A program made the position numbers and the translations under genes. Positions 12,155 to 22,752 of a stretch of DNA of 64,000 nt are shown here, in pieces. Positions within the stretch are counted from its first letter, which is position 1. Every line of letters starts with the position of its first letter. This DNA is from Luidia sarsii (lineage: Eukaryota; Echinodermata; Asteroidea; Paxillosida; Luidiidae): contig OX465102.1 in assembly GCA_949987565.1 (NCBI GenBank), forward strand, positions 15,500,925 through 15,564,924, read 5' to 3'. The notes under the pieces are model-generated. The model saw nothing but the letters and a program-made list of their open reading frames with translations. It was not told the origin of the DNA and searched no databases.

Positions 12155-12994
12155 GTGAGGGACTCTAGTCTTCCTCTGCCTTCTGTGCATCTTTTGCCTC
12201 TTTCATCTGTTGCCCTCTTTGGCCCTCTTTTTGCCATTTTTCATTTTTGGACTTCCTTTGCCTCTTTCTTCTTTTAGCCTTCTTTTGCCTCTTTCATCTT
12301 TGGTCCTCTTTGGCCTCTTTCATTTTTGGCCTTTTGCCTCTTTCATCTTTAGTGTTCCTTTGCCTCCTTCATCTTTGGCTTTCTTTGGCCTCTTTCATCT
12401 TTAGCCTTCCTTTGCCTCTTTCATCTTTAGCCTTCTTTTGCCTCTTTCACCTTTGGCCTTTTGCCTCTTTCACCTTTAGCCTTCTTTTGCCTCTTTCATC
12501 TTTGGCCTTCTTTTGCCTCTTTCATCTTTTATCTTCCTTTGCCTCTTTCATCTTTTGTCTTATTTTGCCTCTTTCATCTTTGGCCTTCTTTTGCCTCTTT
12601 CATCTTTGGCCTTCCTTTGTCTCTTTGACCTTTTTCTTCTTTTACTCATTGTCTACTTCAACTTCTGCCATCATCTGCCTATTCCATCAGTACGCTTTTT
12701 CATTTCTTGCCTTCTACATCTGTCCTCTGTTGCATCTGCCGTTCTATGTGAAATCCTATTCTAAGTTTGGGTTGGTGTCTCTTTAAGTTGAGGCCAGGAT
12801 GCTCAGGTTTTCACGCTGGTCTTTCTCCAGAGCCACCCTTCTTCATGCAGAGATAGTTTTGCACTTTGTTCCTTCAACCCCCCCCCAACCTAAAGCAATG
12901 CATCCGCCGTGCAAAAGAGCTTTCAAATCTTTGCCGGAATTGGCCGCTGGGTCCTCTGCCGTCACCCTGGTCTCTCGTATGGTCTGTTCCCCAG
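12155..12994 (+). other. Intron e-f
   Basis: An 840-base intron. Its first half is a minisatellite (12190-12625); the rest is ordinary sequence ending in a CCCCAG acceptor. Confidence 0.75.
12190..12625. repeat. Pyrimidine-rich ~25 bp minisatellite
   Basis: The core TTTGCCTCTTTCATCTTT recurs about 16 times with variable spacers GGCC/AGCC and length differences. It leaves reading frames with Phe/Leu/Cys-rich translations, which are artefacts. Confidence 0.85.
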
Positions 12995-13161
12995 TCCCTG
13001 TGCGCCCAGTCGGGCATGGAGTGCAAGGAGGAGGAGAAGATGTGCGACCACCTGATCACGGCGGCCCGCCGACGGGACCACATCTTTGCCAACCAGCTCC
13101 TGCAGAAGACCATCAACATCCTGACCAACAAGCACGGAGCCTGGGGCAGTGTCACTAACAA
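12995..13161 (+). CDS. NBEA: Neurobeachin/LRBA orthologue, exon f (DUF1088)
   Basis: The exon is 167 bases, phase 0 in and phase 2 out. It begins [20 protein letters not shown] and ends [20 protein letters not shown]. It continues the DUF1088 region of exon e; EEEKMCDHL and NILTxKHGAWG are hallmark stretches of neurobeachin and LRBA. The acceptor is CCCCAG and the donor A|GTAAGA. The next coding piece is 16.5 kb away at 29650 and completes the split lysine codon, so no exon is missing between them. Confidence 0.96.
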
Positions 13162-13267
13162 GTAAGAGCTCCCTCACCTGGCCCCTCTCCCCCACCCTCC
13201 CCTCCCCTCCCCCTCCCCCCTATCCCCAGTGCCTCAGCATCTTTTCCCCTGAAGCCAAGTTGCTTAA

Positions 13268-13468
13268 AGAAGAATGAAACCCAGAGAAAATAGTTGGCTT
13301 ATCTCTTTGGTTGATAAAACCAACCTACAATTACCCATGTGCAACTCACCTACGAGTTTCATAAAGAGGGAAAAATCATGGAATTCGGTGGTCGAATTCA
13401 CGTTCCCTGTACCCGCCATGTTTTCGAAAATTCCCGGCAGGTCACTGTGGGGGGTATGACATAATGAC
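13268..13468 (+). repeat. Left terminal inverted repeat of THAP element
   Basis: It matches the reverse complement of 15006-15203 with scattered substitutions and a one-base indel. Homology fades after a shared TATGACAT. Confidence 0.88.
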
Positions 13469-13555
13469 GGGCAACCCCCGCATGGGCCCGGACGGACGTA
13501 TCCCTACAACGTGTGTGTACTGCGTGCAGTTTATATACACTCGCGAGCATGAACG

Positions 13556-13923
13556 ATGGTGTACTGCCAGGCTTTTGGTTGTAACAATGCCAGCGGAAAA
13601 AAGCTAGGGAAATCTTTCCATGCAGTTCCTAACAAGGCCAAGAGACCTGAGTTGTTTGGGAAGTGGGCTGCGGCCATAAAAGTAGAAAAATTTCTCAATG
13701 TCGGCTACAAATATAGTCGAAATGACGTGATTTGTAGCGATCACTTCACGGAGGAGGAGTTGGCATCGAGGTTGACTTGCGGGCCAAACTCACCGGCTCG
13801 AAGCCGAGAAATATACTGAAAGAACATGCCGTTCTTTCAGTATTTTCACATCGACCAGCGGTGGCATCACGTTCATCGACAGCTTCACGAATTGCCGCAT
13901 TGGAATCCAGAAAGTTGAGTTAA
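13556..13923 (+). pseudogene. THAP-domain zinc finger of transposon, frameshifted
   Basis: The open frame from ATG 13556 starts MVYCQAFGCNN. It shows the C2CH zinc ligands of a THAP domain: Cys4, Cys9, then CSDHF (Cys and His), plus the conserved Trp in FGKWAAAI. THAP domains bind DNA; in Kolobok and P-type transposases they recognise the element's ends. The frame stops at 13817-13819 after 87 codons. The expected THAP C-terminal AVPxxF box appears in another frame (LKEHAVLSVF from 13815) and runs to a stop at 13921-13923. A single-base frame disruption near 13770-13795, or an unrecognised splice, therefore separates the two halves. CTGAAAGAAC and GTTCTTTCAG at the junction form a perfect 10 bp hairpin. 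No catalytic domain follows. Confidence 0.78.
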
Positions 13924-15005
13924 TTTTGATGTTTTTCCTGTATGATTGGATCGACTTTTGATGTATGTTTTCGTTTCGGTGCTAGCGTGATTTTTCTCAC
14001 ATGCACGTTCTGCCTAGTCTTTCTCGCAGACCGCTTATCTGTAACTCATGGAGGGTAAACTCCATGGATATATACATGTATTGTACCAATTACCATGGAG
14101 GAAGAAGGGGGGATATACGTACCGTGCCGTAGTATTTTTATTTGTGCTGCAACAAGAACATGGAGCTAGGACTAATTTACACGTTATCGGAACGCGACTC
14201 CAGTCACCCACACTGTTTATTCCCTGGTCGCTGACCGCAACTCCTGTCACCCAGCGCTATAGCATACGCTGGGAAGTGCATGACCCCTGACCCCCACTAA
14301 GCTCCACACAGCTTCGCTAACGTGTACAACTGAAATCTCTCCAAATCATCGACCATCTCTTGAATCATTTCTCGTATTTTCCTATTAAAATTACGCGAGC
14401 TGAAACAAAAGCCGGACACATTGGGCTCCCAGTCATAGTTGTCGGACCTTTATTAAACGCAGCCCCTGGTGTATAAGTTATTTTAGGCCTACTTGGTTAG
14501 CTGTTACATGGAGGAAGCCTCCATGGCTGTTATAACAGGGCGCCATTCGGCGAAGATCAAGAAAACAGAGAACCAAAATTGCGCAGCGTTTATTTTGTTA
14601 CAGATACCAACGTAATGTACACGTGTACAGTAGTACATTACAAGTAGGACACAACGTGTACAGTACAGTAGTACAGTGTGTACATGTACTGTACATTACA
14701 TGTAGTACACAACGTGTACATTGTACGTGCACTGTACATGTACATTGTACATGTACATGTACAGTCCGTGCAACGTATATGCAATCAGAAAGCCGTGAAA
14801 GTGTTTGTAGATCAAGACTATACGCAATCCCCAAGAATAATTCAAATAATGACCAAAGCGAAAAACAATAAATCTGCAAAGGATTATAAGATTATTTTCT
14901 CACACATTGAGGTATAATTCTTTTTTAAATGTTGATTAATATTTTTAGTTTAAATTAAAATGATTGAACAAGTCTAACTGACCAATCAGACAGGGTCGTC
15001 TCCGC

Positions 15006-15203
15006 CGTGATGTCATACCCCCCGCAGTGACCTTCCGGGAATTTCGAAAGCATGGCGGGTTGAGGGAACGGGAATTCGACCACCGAATTCCATGATTTTT
15101 CCCTCTTTATGAAACTCGTAGGTGAGTTGCACATGGGTAATTGTAGGTTGGTTTTATCAACCAAAGAGATAAGCCAACTATTTTCTCTGGGTTTCATTCT
15201 TCT
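15006..15203 (-). repeat. Right terminal inverted repeat of THAP element
   Basis: This is the inverted copy of 13268-13468 and abuts TTAA at 15204-15207. Confidence 0.88.
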
Positions 15204-15941
15204 TTAACCCTTCGCGCTGGGAGGTTTTTCAGCTCCGATGACCGCCATACGAGGGTTTTCTCGCTAAAACAATTGGAACGATATATTTCTGTGAAATAAA
15301 TCAATAAGAGTAAACTATGGGTACAAGAAAGTAAAACCTGGCACAATTTGGACGTCGTTGTGGCTTTTGTCAAGAGATTATCTGTTCAAAAAGGGCCCAT
15401 TGTGCATCGTCAATGGACCGTAACGGACTTGTGTGTGTGTGTGTGCGTGTACGGTGCTATCAATCCCTGACCGCAGACTCCAGAAAGTAGGACATTAAAA
15501 TTCGCCAATCCCTTGAGGCATTGATGGCCTTTCCTTTTATTACTAAAAACCATTTCTGTAACATTTTAGTTTCCGCATTCACAACCTTTCGGCTATACTT
15601 TTTCCCCATTCATATTACGCGCGATTGACATCCGGGGCACATCGAGCTGAAGTTGCCCTCTTTGGTAATGGCGGATGTGCGTCCATGTCGACTAAGAGTA
15701 GAGTATTCAAGTGAGGCAAATGAGGAAAGACTCGACTGAGGAACGAGGGCAGAAGCGTGCGCTCCACTCTGTCGTTGGGAGACTCGTGACGAGGCATTCC
15801 CCCCGATGACGGGACAGAGCACACACTGCCCGAAGCTGTTGAGTCACCGGCTCTTCTCGGAGGTAGCCGCACTCATTCGCGATAAGAGATGACTTGCACG
15901 GTGTCATTGCAATCTCTCCGCAGTGCGGGCAAATACCGCAC

Positions 15942-16860
15942 AGTGCGCTCAGTGGTAACTACCCGTCATAATGGGCAAACCCGCATTGATTGAATAGCAA
16001 TTCTCACTGACTCAGAATTGAAATAGATCTGTGAATTTTTAGAACGTTTTTGACCTAACTGATGTGTACAGAGTCAGCCTGTCAATTTTTTTTCCAAGCA
16101 GGCAATTGGTTGAGGTTGTGCGTTTGATTCAAATTTGCATAGCGGCGTGTACATTTTGCACCATAGCCAATCGTACATTGTGGATGTACAGTACATACGC
16201 CGTGCTGACTACACCTCGGATAGGGCAATCCTTCATTGAATAGCATTCACAATACATGTACACATTTGAGAAGGGTTTGCCCTACCTGTCCTGTTAGAAG
16301 TTAGCCTGTGGATTTTTTTCTAAGCAGGCGATGGGTCAATGTCCTGCTGTGGTTTCAACTTTGTGTGCATGTAGTTTCCTGCGCCGTGGTCTATTTAGAT
16401 TATGAGCATACAGTGGTAACTACATGTAGGATAGGGCAAACCCTCATTGAAGTATTTTTCCAAATCATATGCAAGATCTTAATACTTCCAAACTGAGAGG
16501 ACAATGGGCCTTTCCCATGAAATTCGCAAATTAGACCTGACGCATGCGCTTTACTTAGAAATTGGTTGAAAAACGAGTGCACGTTGCGTTCAGGTTTCAA
16601 AATACATGCGCAGGAGACACTGAATAGCCAATCACCACACGCCAAACAATTAGCCCGAAGGAAAGCGTGCACGCCCGTGCAAAACTGTGATTGGTTGGCA
16701 GCCCGCTTGCCCACCAGTTCAGTAAAGCGCATGCGCTAGGTCTAATTTGCATATTTCATGGGAAAGGTCATTGGTCAAGGTCATGTAGTGGATTTGAATT
16801 TGCATAGTTGTTGGTGCCACGGTCTATCAGCATACAGCACTTACGGTACTGCACATCAAG
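15942..16860. repeat. Imperfect ~240 bp tandem repeat, three copies
   Basis: Three diverged units share, in order, 'CAGTGGTAACTAC', 'GGGCAAxCCxxCATTGA', 'AAGCAGGC' and 'GGTCAATG/GGTTGAGG' followed by 'TTTGCATAG' or a variant. Landmarks recur near 15970, 16219 and 16430, and near 16098, 16322 and 16768. The third unit is interrupted by the inverted-repeat element at 16502-16773. Confidence 0.6.
16502..16773. mobile_element. MITE-like element with ~55 bp inverted ends
   Basis: CAATGGGCCTTTCCCATGAA at the left end is mirrored by TTCATGGGAAAGGTCATTG at the right. The inverted similarity extends inward through a shared AAATTAGACCT and GCATGCGCTTTAC for about 55 bp. The 272 bp element has no coding capacity. 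No clear target-site duplication was seen. Confidence 0.75.
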
Positions 16861-17322
16861 CATGCATCAAGTACACTAGTGCAAGTTCTCATTGCATCGC
16901 CTTGTCACTGCCAGGCACAGGATCAACAGTCCATCTGCCAACCAACAAAAAAAAGAGGGCTTGCTTCAAGGCTGTGCCGGGATGCCCAGTGTTAGTGCCC
17001 ACAGTGTGTTATGACATCACTGCCAGGGCAGCCCCCAGTCTCAGTCATAGCTCACAGCTGTGGGGACAGTGACTCCTACCTGTGTGTGTGTGCACTCGGT
17101 GGAGGGCTATTGACTCACAGCCGCTGAAGCCTTTCTGGAATGAGTAAGCCCCGGGTATGAGCCGGGGATTAGGAGCGAAGACAGCTCGGAGCTTTGGGGG
17201 TGGGGTGGGGGGGGGGTGGGAAGGGGAAGGGCGCTTCGAGCTTAGATCGCAACATTTTCCAAACAAATGGAGGGAAGGAGGGGAAAACTGACTGGGACCT
17301 TTTTCAAACAATCCGCAAACTT

Positions 17323-17577
17323 AAAGTGATATACAAAAATGTTGCAAACTGGTTACTGACTAAACTTACCAAAATGCAAATCTTAAAATTTAGTGGGCCT
17401 GACGTTTTCGATCCTAGCAGGACCTTTCTCAAAGGCAGAGTGAGCCACTCTTGAGAAAGGTCCTGCTAGGATCGAAACGTCAGGCCCACTAAATTTCAAT
17501 TCAATTCAATTCAAGTGATGTACAAAAATGTATATCACTTTTGAATTGAATTGAATTGAATTGAATTGAATTGAATG
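17323..17577. repeat. Head-to-head retroposon copies forming a palindrome
   Basis: A plus-orientation copy of the TGACGTTTCGATCCTAGC repeat (17323-17446) is followed within about ten bases by an inverted copy (17452-17545). A second palindrome of (AATTC)n and (GAATT)n flanks a GTGATGTACAAAAATGTA segment. The whole can fold into nested hairpins. Confidence 0.8.
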
Positions 17578-18455
17578 TCGATTGTCATCCGTATGAAATA
17601 CATTGAAACTCATCATGGCTTTGCGAGCATTTCAGCATAAATCCACAACAATTAATCAACAGTAATCAAATCAACCAGCCACTTATAATAAAAGGACCAC
17701 TCTATGCAAAACAAACAATGTTTACCGAAAGCAGAGGAAATACTCTAAACATATTTTTGTGTGATTGCCGGCAAGGCAGATACATTGATTATGTGCTTGT
17801 CGCTTGTGGAGTCGTGGTTGATATCATGTGTTTATCATTCTAGCCGAAGGGTTTCCTAAACCAACAAAAGAAACGAGGACTCGCTGGGATTTATTCGGGT
17901 CACAATTTTGTGATTTTTTGAATACAGGTCAACCCTCAAAAACCAAATCACTCCGAGTCTCCCTCCTCCTGGCACATGCGCTCATTCGTGGTCCAGCAGT
18001 GCTCACTACCCAGTGGGATCTCGTGGGGGGGGGGGGGAGAGAGTGGGGGGGGGGGGGTTGGTGGATGAGTTTGTCAGGATTTGGAGGGGCGCTGACTAAT
18101 AGTACGTGGGAGAGGGGGTTGGACATTCTTTCACATGACCAGGTGGTCTTTTCCCTGAGTCATGCCCAGAGACAACCAATCCCCCCCCATCCCAATTGTC
18201 TGTCATTGACATGAGCATTAATGTCCTCAACAGCGGTTGAATGGTGTGGAGAGGGAGGGGGGGGGGTGTGCAGGCCTCGTTGGAGTTTCATCCACGGTGG
18301 GGGCCACTAATTGCAAGGGAATTTTCTAGGTTATGTGCCCTCCCCTTTCCCCTTCATTTATCCACCCTTCCTAAACCCCCCCCTCCCAATGATGATACAA
18401 CACTGTACAGTCTATCCAGTCCATCTCACACCATTTCGACAGTATTTTCCCCAAT

Positions 18456-18513
18456 CTCAAAATTTAGTGGGCCTGACGTTTCGATCCTAGAAGGACCTTT
18501 CTCAAAGGCAGAG
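18456..18513 (+). mobile_element. 5'-truncated copy of the GACGTTTCGATCC retroposon
   Basis: It shares AAATTTAGTGGGCCTGACGT through TTTCTCAAAGGCAGAGTGA with the copies at 17390 and 61617, but lacks the upstream GTGATATACAAAAATGTT part. Confidence 0.7.
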
Positions 18514-18964
18514 TGACAAGGACAAAACAGATACCAGTACATGTACACGAAGGAAGGGGAAAGAGAGTGAATAGGACACAGATGAGAAACAAAGGACATA
18601 GAGTAAAGCTGGTAGGGAGTGATCAAAGGGAAGGGCAAGGAGTAGGGTAGGGATTAGTGAGAAGATGGGGAAAGATCAAAGAGAGAAGTGTGGAGGAGTG
18701 AACACAAAGGAAGGATTATCAGAAAGCTGCATGGTGTTAGTCATTACCCTCCTGGATGTTGAGACCATGTGGTTAAATAGTCCAAAGATGCTTCATCCAC
18801 ATTTTCTCACGGCTAAGTATTTTCCCCGCTTAGAATTTGCGCTTGTCTTCGCAGAAGAACCAAGTCTAGTGTTTTCTCCACTTTTGAGGGAAAATAGGTA
18901 AACCGTCCTTGTGCCCTGACAGGAAAAAAAAACAAAGACAATTGTGGCCTCTTCACACAGTGGA

Positions 18965-19410
18965 GAGAACTGCCTTGGAGAAAGGTCCTTTTGCCTTTGG
19001 GAAAGGTCCTTGTGCCTTTGAGATGGGTCCTTTCGGTGTTGAGATACATGTAGGTCCTATTGCCTTTGAGATACAATGTAGGTCCTTTTGCCTTTGAGAT
19101 ACAATGTAGGTCCTTGTGCCTTTGGGGAAGGTCCTTTCGCCTTTGGTAAAGGTCATTGTAACTTTGAGATACCATGTAGGTCCTATTGCCTTTGAGACAC
19201 AATGTAGGTCCTTGTGCCTTTGGGGAAAGGTCCTTTTGCCTTTGAGATGGGTCCTTTCGGTGTTGAGATACATGTAGGTCCTATTGCCTTTGAAATGCAA
19301 TGTAGGTCCTTGTGCCTTTGGGGAAGGTCCTTTCGCCTTTGGGAAAGGTCATTGTGCCTTTGAGATACAATGTAGGTCCTATGTGTCTTCGAGATAGGTG
19401 CTTTTGCCTC
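18965..19410. repeat. ~30 bp minisatellite, GGTCCTTTTGCCTTTGAGAT type
   Basis: About 15 imperfect copies of a unit with core AGGTCCTTTTGCCTTTG alternate with ACAATGT or GGGA spacers. Open frames on the minus strand (GPT.. KGKRTF types) are periodicity artefacts. Confidence 0.85.
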
Positions 19411-19751
19411 TTAGAAATGTGCCTCTTCTAAAGGTATTTTTTTCACTTTGAGAAAGGGTGCTTATGCCTTTCAACCCCATCAAACATTGGGGGTTGGGTG
19501 ATGAGACCTTGACATCTTTACCCTGGCTGTTGTTATGGTGACACGTAGGTTGTTTCACAGTGTGGCACAGCTGTTGTGGCTGCTGATAGGATATGACTTG
19601 TGACAAGGTTGTTTTTCGGGGGGGGGGGGGGGGGGTGTTGTGAAGCAGGGCTGAGGGGAGGGGGGCTTGCATGTGCTCGTCTTGGCTGAATCTTGCCTCA
19701 CTGTCACTTTGCTGCAGAGACTTTCCAATATATAAAACAAATTAACATGTA

Positions 19752-20722
19752 CATGTACATTATAATCCTCCTCCCTTATCTCCCGTCTTTGAACATTAGC
19801 CGCAACAGAATTACAACAGAAGTGAAAACATGTATAAACCATGTACATTATAATCCTCCTCCCTTATCTCCCGCCTTTGAACATTAGCCGCAACAGAATT
19901 GCTACAGCAATGAAAACACGCATGGACCATGTACATTATAATCCTCCTCACCTTATCTCCCGTCTTTGAACATTAGCCGCAACAGAATTACAACAGAAGT
20001 GAAAACATGTATAAACCATGTACATTATAATCCTCCTCCCTTATCTCCCGCCTTTGAACATTAGCCGCAACAGAATTGCTACAGCAATGAAAACATGCAT
20101 GAACCATGTACATTATAATCCTCCTCACCTTATCTCCCGTCTTTGAACATTAGCCGCAACAGAATTACAATAGAAGTGAAAACATGTATAAACCATGTAC
20201 ATTATAATCCTCCTCCCTTATCTCCGGTCGTTTAACATTAGCCACGACAGAATTGCAACAGCATTGAAAACGTGCATGAACCATGTACATTATAATCCTC
20301 CTCACCTTATCTCCCGTCTTTGAACATTAGCCGCGACAGAATTACAACAGAAATGAAAACACGCATGGACCATGTACATTATAATCCTCCTCACCTTATC
20401 TCCCTTCTTTGAACATTAGCCGCAACAGAATTACAACAGAAATGAAAACACGCATGGACCATGTACATTATAATCCTCCTCCCTTATCTCCCGTCTTTGA
20501 ACATTAGCCGCAACAGAATTACAACAGAAATGAAAACACGCATGGACCATGTACATTATAATCCTCCTCCCTTATCTCCCGTCTTTGAACATTAGCCGCA
20601 ACAGAATTACAACAGAAATGAAAACACGCATGGACCATGTACATTATAATCCTCCTCACCTTATCTCCCGTCTTTGAACATTAGCCGCAACAGAATTACA
20701 ACAGAAATGAAAACACGCATGC
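19752..20722. repeat. 88 bp satellite, 11 copies
   Basis: Eleven units begin CATGTACATTATAATCCTCC at 19752, 19840, 19928, 20017, 20105, 20194, 20282, 20371, 20460, 20548 and 20636; the period is 88-89 bp. Units 1-6 alternate between two variants (ending CATGTATAAAC, or CATGGAC/CATGAAC), which gives a dimeric higher-order period of about 177 bp. Units 7-11 are nearly uniform. There is no coding capacity. Confidence 0.93.
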
Positions 20723-20741
20723 TTCGAAGCAGATCTACGTG

Positions 20742-21045
20742 TACAGGGCTGGACCTTAGCACTAGCCCGGCAGTCATTGTCTAGTAAAAACAGCCGCGGG
20801 CTAGCAAAATGGCCAACATTGCTTGCCCGGCGGACTGGTAAAAAGTAGACAGCGGTGTGGTGGCAAAAAATTATTCAGGCGGGGATGAGAGAGAAGAAAC
20901 TAATAATTTGTTTTACTTGACCTGATAATCTTGTTTTAAAATTCAACTTTAATTTTACAGGGCTAGTAAAACTTGCTACGGGCTAGTAAAAAAACTCAAT
21001 TTACTAGCCCGGTAGGCTAGTAAACAAAAACCTTAAGCGTGAGGC
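20742..21045. repeat. Dispersed 304 bp repeat, GGCTAGTAAA type, copy 1
   Basis: It starts TACAGGGCTGGACC, ends AAACCTTAAGCGTGAGGC and matches 27476-27780 almost throughout. The motif CTAGTAAAA occurs repeatedly inside and both outer parts contain CTAGCCCGG. Family unknown to me; probably a short non-autonomous element. Confidence 0.85.
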
Positions 21046-21095
21046 ATGGTGTAACCGGCAGGCGATAGGGACTCCCGGTAGTCCAAATAAGCAGA

Positions 21096-21300
21096 ATGAC
21101 TCGCTCCTGTCTCTCTCTGTCAGAGGGCGCTCTCGTGCAGCCAAAGACCAGAGCCCGACCGGCTGGCAGGAGCTTTCCAAATGCTGCTGTCACAATATCA
21201 AACAGCCTGCCAGAAAATAATGCTGGTGTGATAAATGACAAGGGTGCTCAGTCCTTCAAGAATCGCACTCGCAAGCCGATTTTTGCAGATGACTTAATAA
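21096..21300 (+). pseudogene. LINE reverse transcriptase C-terminal relic
   Basis: The plus-strand frame reads VQPKTRARPAGRSFPNAAV, then TISNSLPENNAG and SFKNRTRKPIF. The order 'P-R/K-T-R ... RSF..AA...NSLP ... FK..L/R..IF' is typical of the extreme C-terminus of CR1/L2/Jockey-like LINE ORF2 proteins, which usually read WNSLP. Here Trp is replaced by Ser. No upstream reverse transcriptase remains: the relic begins right after the dispersed repeat ending at 21045. It is a decayed, truncated fragment. Confidence 0.6.
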
Positions 21301-21969
21301 TAAGCGGTCAAGGGCCCTGTATAATTTTCTTAAGCTGCTGTGAACCATTGATTGGGCAATGAGGTTGCATGTACTGTACATGTACAGTGTCCAATGCCTG
21401 TACACGGGGAGGGGGGGCATGTCACAGCATCTAATGTAGTCAAGGTCAAACTCAAGTGAGAGGGTGAGAGAGACGGAGGGAGAGAGAGGAAAAAAAAAAA
21501 AAAAAATGACGACCCCCGACCATGGTTGGTTTGGATGGGTTGGCTGGTACAGTCATAGCCTGACGCGGCCTGCGTGCAGATTTCTGTTGTCGGGTGTCAG
21601 CGGCAATCATTACGAGGCAAATCACAACAATTGGGGAGGATCCCGGAGATGTTACTGGCGAAGAAGTGCGAGGGAGGGTATAGAGGGAGAGGAAGAGAGG
21701 GGAGGGAGGAAGGTGGGGGGGGGGGGGGTAGATGGAGAGAGAGAGAGGGAGGGGGGAGCTGTTGTTTTGGCACGGGTGTCAGAACGTTTTTAGGGTCGGA
21801 GAGGGAATGGTAATGACTAAATCCGCGATAGGTACTCGGGGGGGCTTAGCCCTGTTAGACTTTGGAGTGGAGCGGTGTGGTTGGGGAGGGCAGGCAGGGG
21901 AAAGGCTGTCCCGGACCCGTAGGAGCCTGGCGTTATTAATTTGTGCCTTTGTGAGCGGCGCTGCCTCCA

Positions 21970-22075
21970 CTCCTAACTGGCAATTCAGAGAAAGGAAGGA
22001 AGGGAGGGAGGGAGGGAGGGAGGGAGTCAGGGAGAGAGGGAGGGAGGGAGGGAGGGAGTCAGGGAGGGAGGAGAG
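21970..22075. repeat. (GGGA)n microsatellite
   Basis: Two blocks of GGGA units separated by AGTCAGGGAGAG. Confidence 0.85.
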
Positions 22076-22680
22076 GGGATGGGGGTGTTGCCAGGGCTGG
22101 TTGAGATTCTGTTTTCTCTATGGTGCATTGGGACTCTTCTGTCTGAAGTCATGTTTCCGCCTGACTTTTTTTTCTTCCCTGGTCTTCACAGTACCTTACT
22201 TCAAACATTTCAGAAAGTCAGTTCTGCTTTGTGACCCCTTGACTGTTTGTTTTTTGACCTGACAAAAAAAAAAACCACCCAAATTGCCGCACATTGTGAG
22301 AGCTGTCATACTGTAAGGGTACATGTAACTTGCCTGAGGAGAGTTTCCACAAGCATTTTTGCCGTTAGTTTTTCAGTTTCACAAGCTGGCAGCAACTTTT
22401 GCAGCATGGTCTGTAGTTTACTTTGCATTCCCTTTGGAGTTGATAGTGTCATTCTTCAGGAAAGTTGAGCTGGTTTGTCAATTGAACGGCACAATGAAAA
22501 CACAGTTCATGGTCTGAATGGATCAGTTTGGCTGCTTGTGTCTCCTCATCCATTGTGCCTGTGAGATTCGCAACCACTGGAGATATTAACGCCAGTAAAA
22601 GGCTAAGTACATACTTCTGACTGGTGTCCCCACCATGGCAAGACTAGTTGACTATATGGGAACGGAACCATCTAAGGACA

Positions 22681-22752
22681 GTATAGCTCAGATGGAAAGA
22701 GCACTGTGTGAAAAGCAGAGGTCTTGAGTTCAAGCTTTGGGCCAGTCAACGT
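22681..22752 (+). mobile_element. tRNA-derived SINE head or tRNA pseudogene
   Basis: TAGCTCAGATGGAAAGAGC fits an RNA polymerase III A box and GAGTTCAAGC about 30 bases later a degenerate B box. The middle AAGCAGAGGTC also occurs in the related copy near 28130. The cloverleaf is imperfect, so it is not a functional tRNA. Confidence 0.55.

Larger units (their letters stand above)
13268..15203 (+). mobile_element. Kolobok-like DNA transposon, internally deleted, THAP exon
   Basis: The element is 1936 bp and bounded on both sides by TTAA (13264-13267 and 15204-15207). Its ends are near-identical terminal inverted repeats of about 200 bp (13268-13468 and about 15006-15203), beginning AGAAGAATGAAACCC. 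Inside lies a THAP domain (13556-13923). A TTAA target duplication together with a THAP-domain protein is the known signature of the Kolobok superfamily; piggyBac shares TTAA but lacks THAP, while P elements have THAP but 8 bp duplications. No transposase catalytic region is visible, and the 3' part contains only anonymous AT-rich sequence and a TACATGTA array, so the copy is non-autonomous. TIR identity of roughly 93-95% by eye suggests fairly recent activity. The family assignment is inference. Confidence 0.75.

Noticed and set aside
15607..15960. Minus-strand pieces with CGICPHCGE and CPGCQSR, suggestive of a broken zinc-binding protein
   Set aside because: The Cys pairs lie in different frames and no family could be named, so they may be chance.
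19752..20722. CRISPR-like regular repeats
   Set aside because: The 88 bp units are contiguous with no unique spacers and the genome is eukaryotic. The same holds for the 22 bp array.
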